A stretch of 64,000 nucleotides of DNA from Ceratodon purpureus (GCA_014871385.1 CM026430.1:5810630-5874629); one strand, 5' to 3'; shown: positions 11,838 to 24,051, numbered from the stretch's first letter. The notes: generated by a model not told the origin, from the letters alone. A program made the numbers and translations.

Positions 11838-12359
11838 ATGGTGAGGCGTGGTAGCAATGTGAGACCACTAGGTTATCAGGAGTCAGCGGCTGACCTCGAG
11901 GAGCTCCGGCCATGGTATAGGGCGGTGGTCGCCCGTTCTCGCAACACCGCCATTCCACGTTTCAAGTACATCACACGCCTTCTGCAGCCAGGTGCGGTGT
12001 GGTTTTGGAGTATTGCTCACACCATAGAGTTGATGGAGATCGCTGACGCTTCCGGCATCGCCTTCCCACTGACATTCGAGGAGTCCGAGGAGTCTGAGGA
12101 ATCCGAGAGTGTTGGCAGCGTTCACTTCAGCCACACAGGGGAGGTGTCAACGCAAACCATGTCAACGGCAGGGTGGCTCCGCATTGTTGGCGAAGCATAC
12201 GACAACTTGGAGGGTGCTGGAAGTCGGTGCTCTGGCCAAGATCAGTGGTGCGGAGGGAACGCAAGCCCGCAGTCCACGTATTCGTCGTTTGGATCCGTGC
12301 ATCCATCCGTCGATACTGGGTGTAGTGCTGTCCGAGCCAAGTCTACTGCGAAGGACTGA
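11838..12359 (+). CDS. Unknown small protein of the large element
   Basis: A single ORF of 173 residues with a proper ATG, preceded by 20-bp tandem repeats. The N-terminal half looks like a folded segment (PRFKYITRLLQPGAVWFWS, then IELMEIADASGIAFPLTF). It is followed by an acidic EESEESEESES run and a Ser/Gly-rich tail. There is no signal peptide or membrane span. The ORF itself lacks the palindromes, but it lies inside the palindrome-bearing block, so it is probably a gene of the element. I do not recognise a family. The tail after about residue 120 may be intron read-through, because its composition becomes less protein-like. Confidence 0.4.
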   Translation: MVRRGSNVRPLGYQESAADLEELRPWYRAVVARSRNTAIPRFKYITRLLQPGAVWFWSIAHTIELMEIADASGIAFPLTFEESEESEESESVGSVHFSHTGEVSTQTMSTAGWLRIVGEAYDNLEGAGSRCSGQDQWCGGNASPQSTYSSFGSVHPSVDTGCSAVRAKSTAKD

Positions 12360-13009
12360 TCGCTTCATGGCGTTGGCGACCATCTGCAGCTTTTTGGTTT
12401 TTTGGCTTTAGGGTGAATTACTGTGTGTTAGAACTGTCCAGCTCGTTTTCAATAGAGCTGCTTCACACACTCGGATAGTTGTAGAATTCATGGTTAGTAT
12501 TTGTTACTGAGGCTTTAGGAGTAGTGGCATCTCTGATGTATACACAATACAAAGTAACATGTAAAGGGCGGAACACTACCGTTGTACTCCGATAAGAATA
12601 TAATGAAATGGATAAATATTTTTTCCCAGTTTCTCAAAGCGCATAGTGGTTCTACCAATGTTGTGGAAAGCGTCGGCGGGCAGCCGACTAGAGTAACAGT
12701 GTCCACCGTAAAAATCACAGGCCCTACAATATAGACCAGCCTCACAAAGTCACCGATCATGATGCTTATCTAACATGGTTAGAGGCATCGGCGGACAGCC
12801 GACGACCACCGAAGAAGGAAAAGTAAGGTATCAGAACAACAAATAGAAGACAAAGTGTAATACATGACTAGTATTGGGTCAATGGTAGAATACAATTCTT
12901 ATTCGAGGGAATCACAGTGTTTACAATATTCAACTATAACGTTTACAGAGGAAACCATCACTACCTACATCTTCTAGAGCTAAGATCACAATCGTCGGCG
13001 GGCAGCCGA

Positions 13010-16000
13010 CTAGTCTTCCTCCTCGTCATTCCAGTTCATCGAGATTCCATGCGATTCGAAGTTTGCCATGGCAGCAATCACAACATCTTCGGGTATTAGA
13101 TGGGACTTTGGGGGCCCCTCATGCGTAGTTTTCTTGGTCCTATGAGTGTATACAACGGATTTACACTCCACCCACTCCGCAAGAGTCAACTCCCTTTCCC
13201 ACCGTCTTGTCCAGCACTCTCTCGCAACCTTCTTCTTACCTTCCTTCTTGCCCTTCATCGGAGTCCACCATTCAACCTTGAACTTACCGTAATTAGGACC
13301 AGGCTCTGTAATAACAGGCTCTATCGCCCTACCCATCCAAATGGGTAGGTGGTCTTCCTTACACGGACGACAGAAAACCCAATCGCCACGTAAAACGTCA
13401 CGATATGGGTTAAACACAGACTTCGGCCTAGAGTTTTTCGGACCACAGAAAGGATAGGGCTCCACCTCATCCTCGTCACCGGGACGAATATCCGGATCCG
13501 GTATATATTCGTCCTGTGCATCGAATGTGGTGACGTGGTCCCGCTTCCAGTCTGAGATAGGCCAGAATCCTTCCTGTAAGGTGGCGGAATTGGGGGGCAG
13601 TGGCTCGTTGACCTCCTTTAAAATTCGTTCCCAATACAGTACATATGGTAACATGTCTTGTGCGTATTTCTTATCCCGAGCCATGCCAGTTCTCCAGTAC
13701 TCAATGTACTTAGATAATCCACTTTTAATGAAATTTCTCTTCTCTGAACACTCCGCTGCCCTTGCCACCTCTTTATCCGCGTTCTTCTTGCCCTCATCGA
13801 CTTCAACACTACCCCATAAGTGCTTATGAGGAACCGGTTTGGGATCACCGACGGGCAAACGTGGTTTACCCTCTTTGTCTGCCCTCCACATTTTCACGGG
13901 TTTGCCAGGTGGAAGCCATGACGGATCAGTTGCACGCTTCTTGTACCTCATTACGGGCCACCCCGCATCCTCCCCATCCTCCACCACATAGAACTTAAAA
14001 AGATGCATTTCACTGTGACCTTCTATCGCATTACCTCCGTCGTGATGAAAATCAGCAACATAACTTTTGAAGTCTGCCACTTCCTGAACAACCTCTGGAA
14101 TAAAGGCAACTGTCTTCTGAGAATCCATGAATGCCTTCATAAGGTCGGCAAGGCAGTATGTGTTCTTTCGCTTAATGAGTTTCGACAGGTGACTGAAGTG
14201 GGCGTCGATGTCCTCATGTGTGTGTCCCACAATCAGGAAACCAACTGTAACTTCCTTGAATATTCGCCTCGCCGTCAGCAACGAGCAGAATGCTAGAAGA
14301 AACCGGTTCTTGTTGTCCTTCGCAGAATTGTCAAGCTGCAGATACAACTTCTTCGGCAAAGGAACAGCAGGCCTACCAGGCAGAGGTGGAGTGAGTGGCT
14401 CATCTCTAGAAGGTGGAATTGAGGGGATGCAACGTGACGATCCATGCATTAGCGCTGCAAAGAATTCATTCTGTGGCGGTGCCTCGAAGAGTGCTTTTGA
14501 CTCCCGGACAGGTAGTCTCTCCAAGGCACGGAATACCCTGCACAACGAGGAGATTGTGAAATTTGGGTCTCTTGGCCACAGGGCAGTTGCATAGTGTGCG
14601 TAGGCGCCATCTCCGTGACCGTGAGTCAGCATTCCAGTACAGGAAATCGGAATTTGACCAAGCCCTGCCGTAGCCTTCGTGATACGTTGCATGCGGGGGA
14701 TCGCTGTTTTCGATGTGTCCATCTTATCATGTATGATGCATAGGAACTCAGTAGGACTCTGTATAGATTGGGTTGTCCATCCGTAATAAATGTTGCGACA
14801 AGCTCGCTGATAGTTCAAATGCCTGGTCCTATCCTCTGTCAAGCTCTGCCACTCGTCCGACCCTCTAGGATACTTGGCAATGAGTTCAACGAGGAAGTCA
14901 CACTCAGTGCACTTGGAGAAATTACTTCCTACTGCCTTGACCTCAACGTTGCGGAAGTACTCCTTCCTCATGCGACTAACGGAGGACTGCGAAATCAGCT
15001 TCGCGTTGCACTGCTCATTGACCTGAATAGCACAGAGTGAGGTCGATCAGTTGGGAAGTTCGTCATCCAGTCGGCGGGCAGCCGACGATAGTAATCACTA
15101 CAATTCAGTAAACTATCCAAAGTGAAAGAAGATGAGGAGGAACTTACGGCGTTGGCCATTTCGCGCATGTGGTTCCAGTTCATCGCAGACGGGAGTACTT
15201 TGAGCGCGGCCACTCTCTTCTTGCCAATCATCCGAAACTCATTGGGCATTTGGTCGGCATTCTCATTAACGATAGTGGTCAACGTCGCGCGGGCCTGGAT
15301 TGTGTGAATCTGGGGGCGATGTACACCGGAATTTCCGTGACTCCCACTGACACGACCACTTCGGGCCGCAGCCTTGTAGCTGTAGTACGCGGATTTCGAT
15401 ACTCCGTGAATGATATACCACGCCACTTCACATACGTCAACGTTCGCAAGAGTAACATAGAGCTTCCGCTTGCCGGGTACAGTATGTAAGTGCCCTTGCA
15501 CAGCGAAGGACATCTCTCGCCTCGACTGGAATGTTGTTGCGTAAAATTTACGCCGAATACTCACTGTATCTTCCCATCTAAAAGTCTGGCAACATCGGTC
15601 CTTGCAACAGCGCTTTGAGCTCACTAAGCGGCATTCAGCAGGGACAACCATTCGACGAAGCTTAGTGGAAGAGACGTCATCTTTTTCGCGGACTTTCCTC
15701 CGCACCGATCGATAGGCATTCTTCGGGACACCATCCAGACCATCGTCCGCGTCGGCGTCTGCTAAATTCTCGGAGCAGTAAGTAATTATATCAGAGAGGA
15801 GGTGACCCCCTTCTAACCGAGCGTGAGTCAGACGCCATCTGAGAGTTGTCATCTGCAGATGATCGTCTTCAGAGACGAAGAGAACCCCAACCTCTGTATC
15901 CCCTAGGACTTCATCATCACATGCCTCGTCCGGTAAACATACTTGAATCATTGCTCTACCACGGACTGATAGATCATCATTAAGAAGTTCGACATACCGA

Positions 16001-16920
16001 TTTCTCCAGAGGTGGCGGTCAGGATAAGAAGCATCTGGAGTGGAAGGAATACCCGAGGTCCCGGAATCCGGACCCCAACAATGATCATCTGTTTCTACGT
16101 CGGATTCCCCTTGATTAGACACATCGTCGTCACTGCTGATATTCATTGGAGACCTAGTCCCCAGATCCTGCTCAGACGGAGCGGAGTTGCTTTCATCAAT
16201 TTCTTCATCTTCGTTCCCCAAGTGAGGCTCTGTCGGCGGGCAGCCGACGGGACATGTGCCAGCCAACGCGCCGTTCACAAGTGGACAGACCTTGTATCCA
16301 CTCCAAAGTACCAATCGCCCCACAGCACACCCGATCGTTAACACATCCGGTAACTCGCAGAAAGCAGGTGTTTCAGAGAATTCTGGATTGACGGACGACA
16401 CTCTCACTATTAGAAAGAAGCTGTGAGGAATCAAGAACCCCTCCCACGTTCCTTTAGGAGAGCACTCCATAATGACTCCAGCGGCAACACAACGCTTTGA
16501 GCCTCCGGATTCCTCGAGGAGCGCAACTTCCATCTGCTCTGCGAGGTCCAGGAATTCTTGAACGGGCTTGACATCGTCTTCAACATCCGTCGGCGGGCAG
16601 CCGACGGCCTTGATGTCATCGTCTTCCACCTCTCCGAAAGGCCTGAGGTCAGCCGCCTCCCACAATATCATTTGTCCTAAGCAGTTGCTCAAGGACTTCG
16701 CACCCTCATCCGGAAATGGTATATTCATTTCCATGCTGTCTGAAACCTCAATCACTTTTACCACCACCACTATAGGATCAAATTCTACAACACGTTGGAT
16801 CACTGCCCTGCCTGCATAATAGAGCCCAGAATGAGTAAGGGCCACGACAACGCCCTTTTTAACCTTCCACCGCCCTGATCGGCCATTCCTTAGAAACGTC
16901 TGGATCGGCTCTACTTCCAT
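13010..16920 (-). CDS. DUF7869-family transposase-like protein
   Basis: Two exons, 16920-15148 and 15022-13010, joined in phase 0, give about 1,263 residues. The start is the first in-frame ATG; the frame stays open upstream to 17010 but without an ATG. The N-terminal part has about three copies of a small beta-rich module (for example VVALTHSGLYYAGRAVI and ending QMILWEA) that resembles DUF8039 repeats of plant transposons. Next comes a Cys cluster (CRLVSSKRCCKDRCC) and a segment typical of this family. Exon 2 carries a CTEC motif, an acidic site HDKMD, then YLQLDNSAKDNKNR and VGHTHEDIDAHFS, which are plausible RNaseH/DDE-type acidic positions. A C-terminal GDWVFCRP module with WW residues resembles a chromatin-reader fold. 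The expected role is nuclear DNA transposition. Palindromes interrupt the coding sequence at 16232 and 16589, read as VGCPPT, and one lies in the intron. The stop codon abuts another. Confidence 0.75.
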
Positions 16921-17929
16921 TGGATAAGAGATGAAGACCTCGTCGGCGGACAGCCGACAGGGTCGACGGGAAGTGTCCCCGCCGACGGAGTAAAATGTAT
17001 CCGCCGACAACGAAGACGACTCGGCGGGCAGCCGACGCGGATCCTACGACTCGGAGTGTGCACAGAAATAGCATCCGCCGACGATGACGGACACGTCCGC
17101 CGACAGAAATTGCAGGGGACCTGAGTCGAGAAGCAGTATGATGTCCCTAACCTGTCCAATCAGAGACTCCTCTCAACCGTCCAATTAGAAACGATAGACG
17201 AAGAGAACAGAAACGGCAACAGAAGGTGCGGGACAGTTAAGCACATGCGGGAATAAAAACGGTCCTCTCAGGAAACGTGTGCGTCAGGAGCACTCTCAGA
17301 GGGAATCGAAAGTGCAATGACAGAAATAGAATGAAGTATGCGCATCTGACGGGGGGTTAGTTATGAATTCCCAGGAGTACAAATTGGCGCCAGAATCGAA
17401 TTCAATTTTGCGCGCCTTGGACAGATCAAGATCCCATCATGGCGGCGAGATGCCCCCGCCGTCACAGAACAATGTTGGTTCATTATTACGAATTTGAACG
17501 TGGCGATTGGAGCAGCTGTCATATCACATGCGCAGGCCATCATGACTGGGTGACGGATTGAAAAAAAGTCAAAAGACGTCCCATCATCATCCTACGTGGC
17601 GTGATGGGACGGATGTTAGGGATGACCATCCATGCATGGATGGTATGTACATAGCCATACGTCATGACCCATCGGGCGTGACGATTCAGTCTCGGGAGGT
17701 GGGGGTCTGCAGGGTATACACCCGCCACTCCCGACATTTCCTCCTCATTTCCAGCCTTCTCTTTCTCAGCTCTCTTTTGTCCTCTTCTCAGCGCTCCGCA
17801 GAGGTCGCGTCGGCTGCTAGGTTTTTCTGCGTCGGCTGCTAGGGTTGAGGGCGTCGGCTCCTTCGCCTGCGCGCGTCGGCTGCTGTTCGTGGATCATCCG
17901 CCGACGGTGAAAGGCCATCCGCCGACGAC
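16921..17929. promoter_or_regulatory. Divergent promoter region of the large element
   Basis: About 1 kb lies between the start codons of the transposase-like gene (minus) and the ParB-like gene (plus). It holds two full palindromes (16942, 17020) and several half sites, CCGCCGAC or CGTCGGCT, clustered at 16981-17110 and 17805-17930, the latter right up to the ATG at 17930. No clear TATA box is seen. The clustering of half sites next to both start codons suggests a protein-binding control region, which is inference. Confidence 0.45.
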
Positions 17930-20900
17930 ATGGCAGCCTCCGAGAGTGGGTAAGTTGTCCAGTCGGCTGTCCGCCGACGCTCCCCTTCTTGAGTCCTTCA
18001 AGTTTTCAATTTCTCGCCTGGGTTTGTCCCTCCCGTCGGCTGTCCGCCGACGCTCCCCTTCTTGAGTCCTTCAAGTTTTCAATTTCTCGCCTGGGTTTGT
18101 CCCTCCCGTCGGCTGTTCGCCGACGCCACCCCTTCTTGAGTCCTTCAAGTTTTCAATTTCTCGCCTGGGTTTGTCCCTCCCGTCGGCTGTCCGCCGACGC
18201 CACCCCTTCTTGAGTCCTTCAAGTTTTCAATTTCTCGCCTGGGTTTGTCCCTCCCGTCGGCTGTCCGCCGACGCCACCCCTTCTTTTGTCCTTCATGTTT
18301 CTGCTTTTCGCATGAGTTTGTTCCTCCCGTCGGCTGTCCGCCGATGCCACCCCTGCTTTTGTCCTTCGTGTTTCTGTTTTCTTGCATGAGTTTGTCCCTC
18401 CCGTCGGCTGTCCGCCGACGCCGTGACCCCTTCTTTTGCCCTTCATGTTTTGTGTTCTGGCGCATGGGGTTGTTCCTCCGTCGGCTCACCGCCGACGCCA
18501 CCCCTTTCTGAGTCCTTCATTTTTCTATTTTCTCACATGGGTTATTCCCCCCGTCGGCTGTCCGCCGATGGAGTGAAAAACTGATGGTCTAATCTTGTGA
18601 TTCTAATTTTGCAGGGCGAAGGTCGACTCCACCGCAAAACCGAATGGGTTACGTTGGCTCTGTGACAAGGTTGTTGATCCTAAAGTAGAAATACTCGCAC
18701 GGGGCTTGAAACCGAGGGTGACATTCCTCGCTGATTCGAAGATAACGGAGTGGGGCATCACCTGGCGTGACACTCCCATGTCGCTGGGCTTCGTGACCAA
18801 AATAGGTCAGAAGCAAATGGCAGGTGGACCAAGATTTGAGATTATTGGTTCCAGGGAATGCGACGATGACGACAACGTGTTCTTGGTGTTTGCATCGGTT
18901 CCTGTCGCGGAGGGTCAACCAGTGGACTGCTTCGCGGTTGAAATTCCGGTTGAGAAGTGCATGGACGACTTGTGCTCTAAAGAAGTACAGGATGCGGCTA
19001 CTTGGGGCAGGGGTGAGAACATAGCTGTTGAACAGATACTCGACGTGATTGATACGCTCGGGGACAAAGTGATGGTAGAGAGGACGAAGAACTTGGTTAA
19101 GCCTGCAGCAAAGAAAAGAGGCGGCCGCAAGTCTGCTGTAGAAGCGGGCACTGGTACAGTCACCCCCGAGACCGGAGAGACACAGACGACAGGGGAGTCA
19201 TCGAGAAGGAAGAAGGGAAAGGCAGCGGCTGCTGAGGGCGAGGGTGCGAAGAAGAAAGGTGGGAAGAAGGAAGAGAAGAAGCAGACCGTGGCGGAAGCTC
19301 TCATGCTCGCAAACAATCTCACTTCCAAAACAAAGGACACCGACGTCCTTGCCATGTACCAGACGTTGGAGGAGGGACTTGGGCACTGCTTCCCCAACGG
19401 GCAACGTGCCCTTCCTTGTCAGATTCCATATAACAGGATACACATAGCTCCCGACGAATTCAAGTACAGAGCGATATTCAGGAAGAGGCAGGATCAGATA
19501 AGTCTTTTCTACAAAGGACTTGGAGCAATCCGGAAGAAGCCCGAGCTGTACTGCCTTCCTATGAGTGGTGACCCCAGAGTAAAGGATCCAGTGACGGGCG
19601 AGATTGTTAAGCTTAAAGGCTTGGAAGGACTTCTTCGACCTTGGATGGGCCTAAATATCAAGTATTCACTTAGACAGGATGACGGCAAAGAGAAGCTGGT
19701 ACCTTGGTATGAAGATGAGGGCATCCACTGGTACATAATTGGGGGCCAGCACACGTTTGAGGCTTGTCGAGAACTGGGAGAGAAGGAACCACTGGACTCG
19801 CCTATGCGGCAGTATTACCTTAACCACGATATTATTCCTGTATATTCTGATGACAAGGATACCCTCATAAAGGTCTCTAACGCATTAAACATCGAGGTGA
19901 AGGATAAAGTCGCCGAAGTAAGTTTCAGGTCCCAGCTGACGAAGATGCGCGCCAAATGGATCGAGCGGGGGAGGATCGAGAAGAAAGATGACTTCAGCGC
20001 ATGGAAGGTAATTTACATCTTTCTCTTTTCCTGTTGTTTCCATGTAGTTGAAAGTCGTCGGCGGCCCGCCGACGCTCAGGTGGTTTTCCGTATTGTAATT
20101 GTGGGATTTATTTATCGATTTCATTTTCTTCTTCCTTGCAGGAGTTCTGCAAGGAGTACCTCAGTCCGATTCTCGGAAAGACCCCTACGTCCCAAACCTT
20201 GAAGCTGCCCTTAGTCTTCGTTTCTGATGAAACATACAACGAGTGGCAACTGGTGTTCGACGCCTGGGAGGAGGGGAGGATCATCGGGGAGGACGGTCTG
20301 AAACCAGGATTTCCCCCAAAGCCAGCCCGCCGGGACATAACATTCAACGACATGCAGTACGTGATCGGTCTTCGGGACCACGAATGCAAGAGGCTGGCCA
20401 AGGAAATTCTGGACCTTAAAGTGTACGTCAAGGTCACTGGGAAAGAGGTGGTTCAACGGGATGGAACATCAGTGGAGAATTGGTGTAAGCGTGTGAAATT
20501 CGAGTATATTGTCCGGAACGAGCTCATGTGTATTTACAGGGGCTTTGCACTGAGGAAACCAGGGATTGGGAAGCAGATTGAGTGGACCATGGATGACTGG
20601 AATTCCCTTGAAGTCGAGAAGGGGTTCAATGATACAATGGTTAGTAATATTCGGGCTGACTTGGAAGATAGTCCTGAGGGGAAGGAGTGGCTTAAGGGAC
20701 GGAATCATCCGCTCACGCCGTTGCAAGGGCCAACTCCAGAATTCTTCAAAGACATTGTGCAAAAATACTGTAAGTCGGATGTGGACCAGTCTTCGCAGTC
20801 GTCTGTACAGTTCGATGTTCGGATTGCAGAGGACCTGGGTGAAGTGTGCACAGCTCTTGACGTTCGCGGAGCATTCTCCTTCAACAAGGCGCAGTATGAG

Positions 20901-22792
20901 ATGTTCGTGGTCTTTGGCTACGATCCAGCGGGAAAGGAGATGCCTAACATGCGACAACAACACGTTATAACTGTCGCTGAGAGGATTCACCGTGAGGTGG
21001 AGGAGGAGGTCATTCTGGATGGGGAGGTAGATACAATTAAGGTGAATAAGCTTGTCACCCCATCCTTGTGGCTACTCGATGCTGAGTGTAATCACACTCT
21101 TCAAGGCGTGTCAAGGCTGACGAGTAATTCGTGGACGGTTCATACTATGCACTACTTCCCTGATAGTTCCGCCGGGTTTCAAAGGAGTTCTCTCATTGAC
21201 TCTAGACCCAAGGTTCATGTGTCCGTTATGTATCCAAGAACAACGCCCGGGGATGCATGGAATACCTTCTCAGACTTCACTGGTTTGAAACGTCCGCTTC
21301 CTCCCTATGTGGACGAAGGAGAAGATCATCTTGGGGAGGATTGGTCAAATGATCACTGCCACGCTAGTTTCTCTTTCCTCCAATCTCTTCTGGAGAAAGC
21401 GATGCAGTTTGAGGACGTTCGGGTGATCAATTGCTGGGGAGGGGGGAACGTCACGGCCCTCGCTCTGGTAAGTTACTGCAGTCTCTTCTGGTGCCTTCGC
21501 TGTTTGCTCACCGATCGTCGGCTGGCAGCCGACGCTGATTGAATCCTTCGTGTTTCTTGGGCAGAAGATGTCCTTAACCGTTTCGTCTTGTTCTGCTGCA
21601 GAAAAACCATTTGACTGTAATTGAGATCGTGCGTACCGAGGAAGAGAGATACGAAGCGCACTGTCGGGTTCGGAATATGACGTTCATTCCTGGCGTCTAT
21701 AACGTGCCCGTCCAAGCTCCAGTTCAGACCACGCAGTCTGGGGCCGAGCCGTCTGTCCCCGCCTGTGCTAGAGGCAGGACTGGCTCTCTCACGGCTGCCG
21801 ACTTGGGTGTGAATGCGGAGGAGGCCCATTTGGTCGGGAAGGGTGGATGTATGGGTTCGGGGAAGACTGCGGGGGTTCGCTCACAGAGTTTTCTGGACTC
21901 CGACGACGATGTCGACGAGGAGCCACCAGATGTACCCGACCCAGACGTTGAAGATGAAGCTGGAGATGCTGAGGAACAGCCAAGAAACGAGGACGACCAA
22001 GCTGAGGCTCGCATTCCAAGTGGAGATGCAGAGGTAGAGGAGCAAGACACGGAGGAATTAGACTATGAACCAGAACCCGACGAATTACCACTGGAAGAAT
22101 CGAATCCTCGTTACGTGAACCCACCGCTGTCGCAAGTTCTACGGGAGACCGGAGCTGACTCCCTGAGCTTCGGTATTATTTCTCCTACATTTCAAGAGCA
22201 GGGGACTCCTCCCGCCGAGCCAGAACGTGATTTAGACCAGGCGGGGCGTCCAAAGAAGATGCAGGTTCCTCTAGCATCGAGGCCTGACGATGAAGTGGTT
22301 CGCCGTGTCCAGAAGCCAACCCAGGAGCCTGCAGTGAGCATTGAAGGGCATGTTCCTCCTGCTGCCGTCGGCGGGCAGCCGACGGCAGACGAGCAAACCT
22401 CATCTAACCCCTCTGCCAAGACCAAGTTGACAGGGAAGTCAATCGCATTCGTCACTCAAGGTGTGAAGGGCGCAACTCGGATGATTGGCCCGGATGAGAA
22501 CCCTCTGGTGTATACACGATCAATGAAGAGAAGTAAGACCGATGGTACTGCGCAGGATTCCTCTCTTGTGGGTAACTTATCCCGTGATTCCTCAGGGGTT
22601 CAGGAAGGGGAGGAGTCCTCTGGGAAGGGCAAACGGAAGGCTGCTTCGAAGAAGACTTCCTCCAAGAAGGGCACATCTGGGGAAGAGCACATGAGTCCCA
22701 AAAATGTGGACGCTCCACAGGACGTTCTGTCACCTGTGCGGGCATCCAAACGGGAGCCTAGGCCGAAGAAGCACAAAGGTGGAGGTCAGTGA
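17930..22792 (+). CDS. Large protein with ParB/Srx-like domain
   Basis: Four exons, 17930-17949, 18615-20007, 20142-21467 and 21602-22792, keep frame and give about 1,309 residues. A Lys-rich disordered linker lies near residues 140-200. At about residue 360 the sequence HWYIIGGQHTFEACRELG, followed by HDIIPVYSDDKDTLIKVSNALN, matches the GG-x-H/R-x-x-A core and following strand of the ParB/sulfiredoxin fold. In bacteria that fold binds CTP and loads on palindromic parS sites. A long region of unknown fold follows. The last exon is acidic, then rich in Ser, Pro and Lys with basic patches, which suggests nuclear location. A palindrome at 22367 is translated in frame as VGGQPT. Introns 1, 2 and 3 each contain palindromes. 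A GTCAGT donor at 22785 is in phase with the HAD exon at 23025, so a fusion transcript is possible. Confidence 0.65.
17962..18569. repeat. Minisatellite of 73-77 bp units in intron 1, nine palindromes
   Basis: Nine units, each with a palindrome (starts 17962, 18035, 18108, 18182, 18256, 18329, 18403, 18480, 18553) followed by a similar linker such as CTTGAGTCCTTCAAGTTTTC. The first five are nearly identical and the last four diverge, mainly in the linker. The palindrome arms stay conserved while the linkers drift, except for single changes in units six and nine. The array fills almost the whole first intron of the ParB-like gene. Confidence 0.95.
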
Positions 22793-23024
22793 ATCAGGCG
22801 GTGGCCCAGTCCATCTTTTAAATGCCTGCATTGATAATTTAGTGTAGTGATCGGGCTCTAGGATTGTGTTAGATGTTTGTACTGCCAAGTATGAATAAAT
22901 TTTCGGTAAATGCCAAGTTGTACGCTTTCCCTTTTTTCAAATATTGTTGCTTGCAAGTCGGCTGTCCGCCGACCGTCATCCTAACCGTCACGTTTGTCCT
23001 CTGCTTCGTTTTCTGTCACTCCAG

Positions 23025-23794
23025 AGTCCGCGGACAAGGAAGTCCATGGAAAACTTCACGAAGATAGACCCAGTGCAGTTCTGGAGCAGGGACCTCCACC
23101 TCTGAATCCACTTCACATAGCCCCGGAACAGGCTGGTACTCAGGTACACGATCCAGTGCTGAAGTACTTTCTTGTTCTGGATATTAACGGCCTGCTATTA
23201 GTCCAGACGAAGCAGGGTACTAGGTGGAATACTAAGCTTAGACCGGGTTTAGAGAGGTTCCTAGAGTTCTGCCTGGACAATTTCGAGGTGGTCTTCTGGA
23301 GCTGCGTTCAGGAAAAGAGGTTTCAGATTCTGTGGAAAGCGTTGCAGCAGCGCTGTCCTCGTCTAGATGCCGAAGTGCGCTACAAGTTCGACCAGAGTTT
23401 CTGCGAGACTTGCGTACATAAGGCTAGTAGGGAGTTTTATTTGAAGAGACTCCAGACCCTCTTTGACCTCGATGACGGGCTGAAGGGGACGGGGGCGTCT
23501 TCAATTAACACTCTCTTGGTTGATGATTCCCCTTATAAGAATGTGGCAAACACTCCTTGGAACGCTGTGCACCCTACACCATATACCTTCGAGTCGAAGG
23601 AGTCGGAAAGTAAGAGGAATTATCTGCTTGGAGAATTGATTCCTTGGCTTACCAGTTTGAAAGAATCCAAACTCCCCGTGCCCGAGTACTGCCAGAAACA
23701 TTCCGAATTCGGTCAGCGTCGTCTGTTTCCGGGGGATGAAGCTTATAGTCTCTTCTCTCCACACATTGATTGCCCTAAACGAAAGAGAACATAG
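23025..23794 (+). CDS. FCP1/NLI-type HAD module 1
   Basis: An exon-like ORF after a CACTCCAG acceptor. It has no in-frame ATG before the domain, so an upstream exon is needed, and the ParB-like gene donor at 22785 fits in phase. The HAD fold of FCP1/SCP-type phosphatases is recognisable: motif I LVLDINGLL, then RPGLERFLEFCLDNFEVVFWS, and the acidic motif NTLLVDDSPYKN. Members normally dephosphorylate Ser residues, for example on the RNA polymerase II tail. Here the nucleophile Asp is kept but the second Asp of DxD is Asn, as in some plant relatives. The C-terminus is basic (PKRKRT). AATAAA lies downstream near 23883, and an earlier one near 22893 precedes this exon. Confidence 0.65.
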
Positions 23795-24051
23795 TAGATG
23801 TAGAAACTGTTTTAGAGAGCATGCACATGATTCAGTCGGCTGACAGCCGATGGGATCTTCATGTATTTAGACTTTTACAGTAAATAAAGTTTTCCTCCTT
23901 TTAAATATATGAGAACGGAACTCAGTGTCGAGACTGTGTATTCTGTCGTGGGTGTCTTATTGTGTCTCCATTTGTACACTAGAGCAAGTATGAATTGTGA
24001 GCATGCGATTGATCACCGGAATTTTCTTGGAATTTGTCCTTCATTTTTCAG

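Noticed and set aside
18145..18501. Arg-rich minus-strand ORFs in the intron array
   Set aside because: They are translations of the 73-77 bp tandem unit and have no independent support.
17962..18569. CRISPR-like array of evenly spaced palindromic repeats
   Set aside because: The spacers are nearly identical to each other, the locus is nuclear plant DNA, and the array is an intron; it is a minisatellite.
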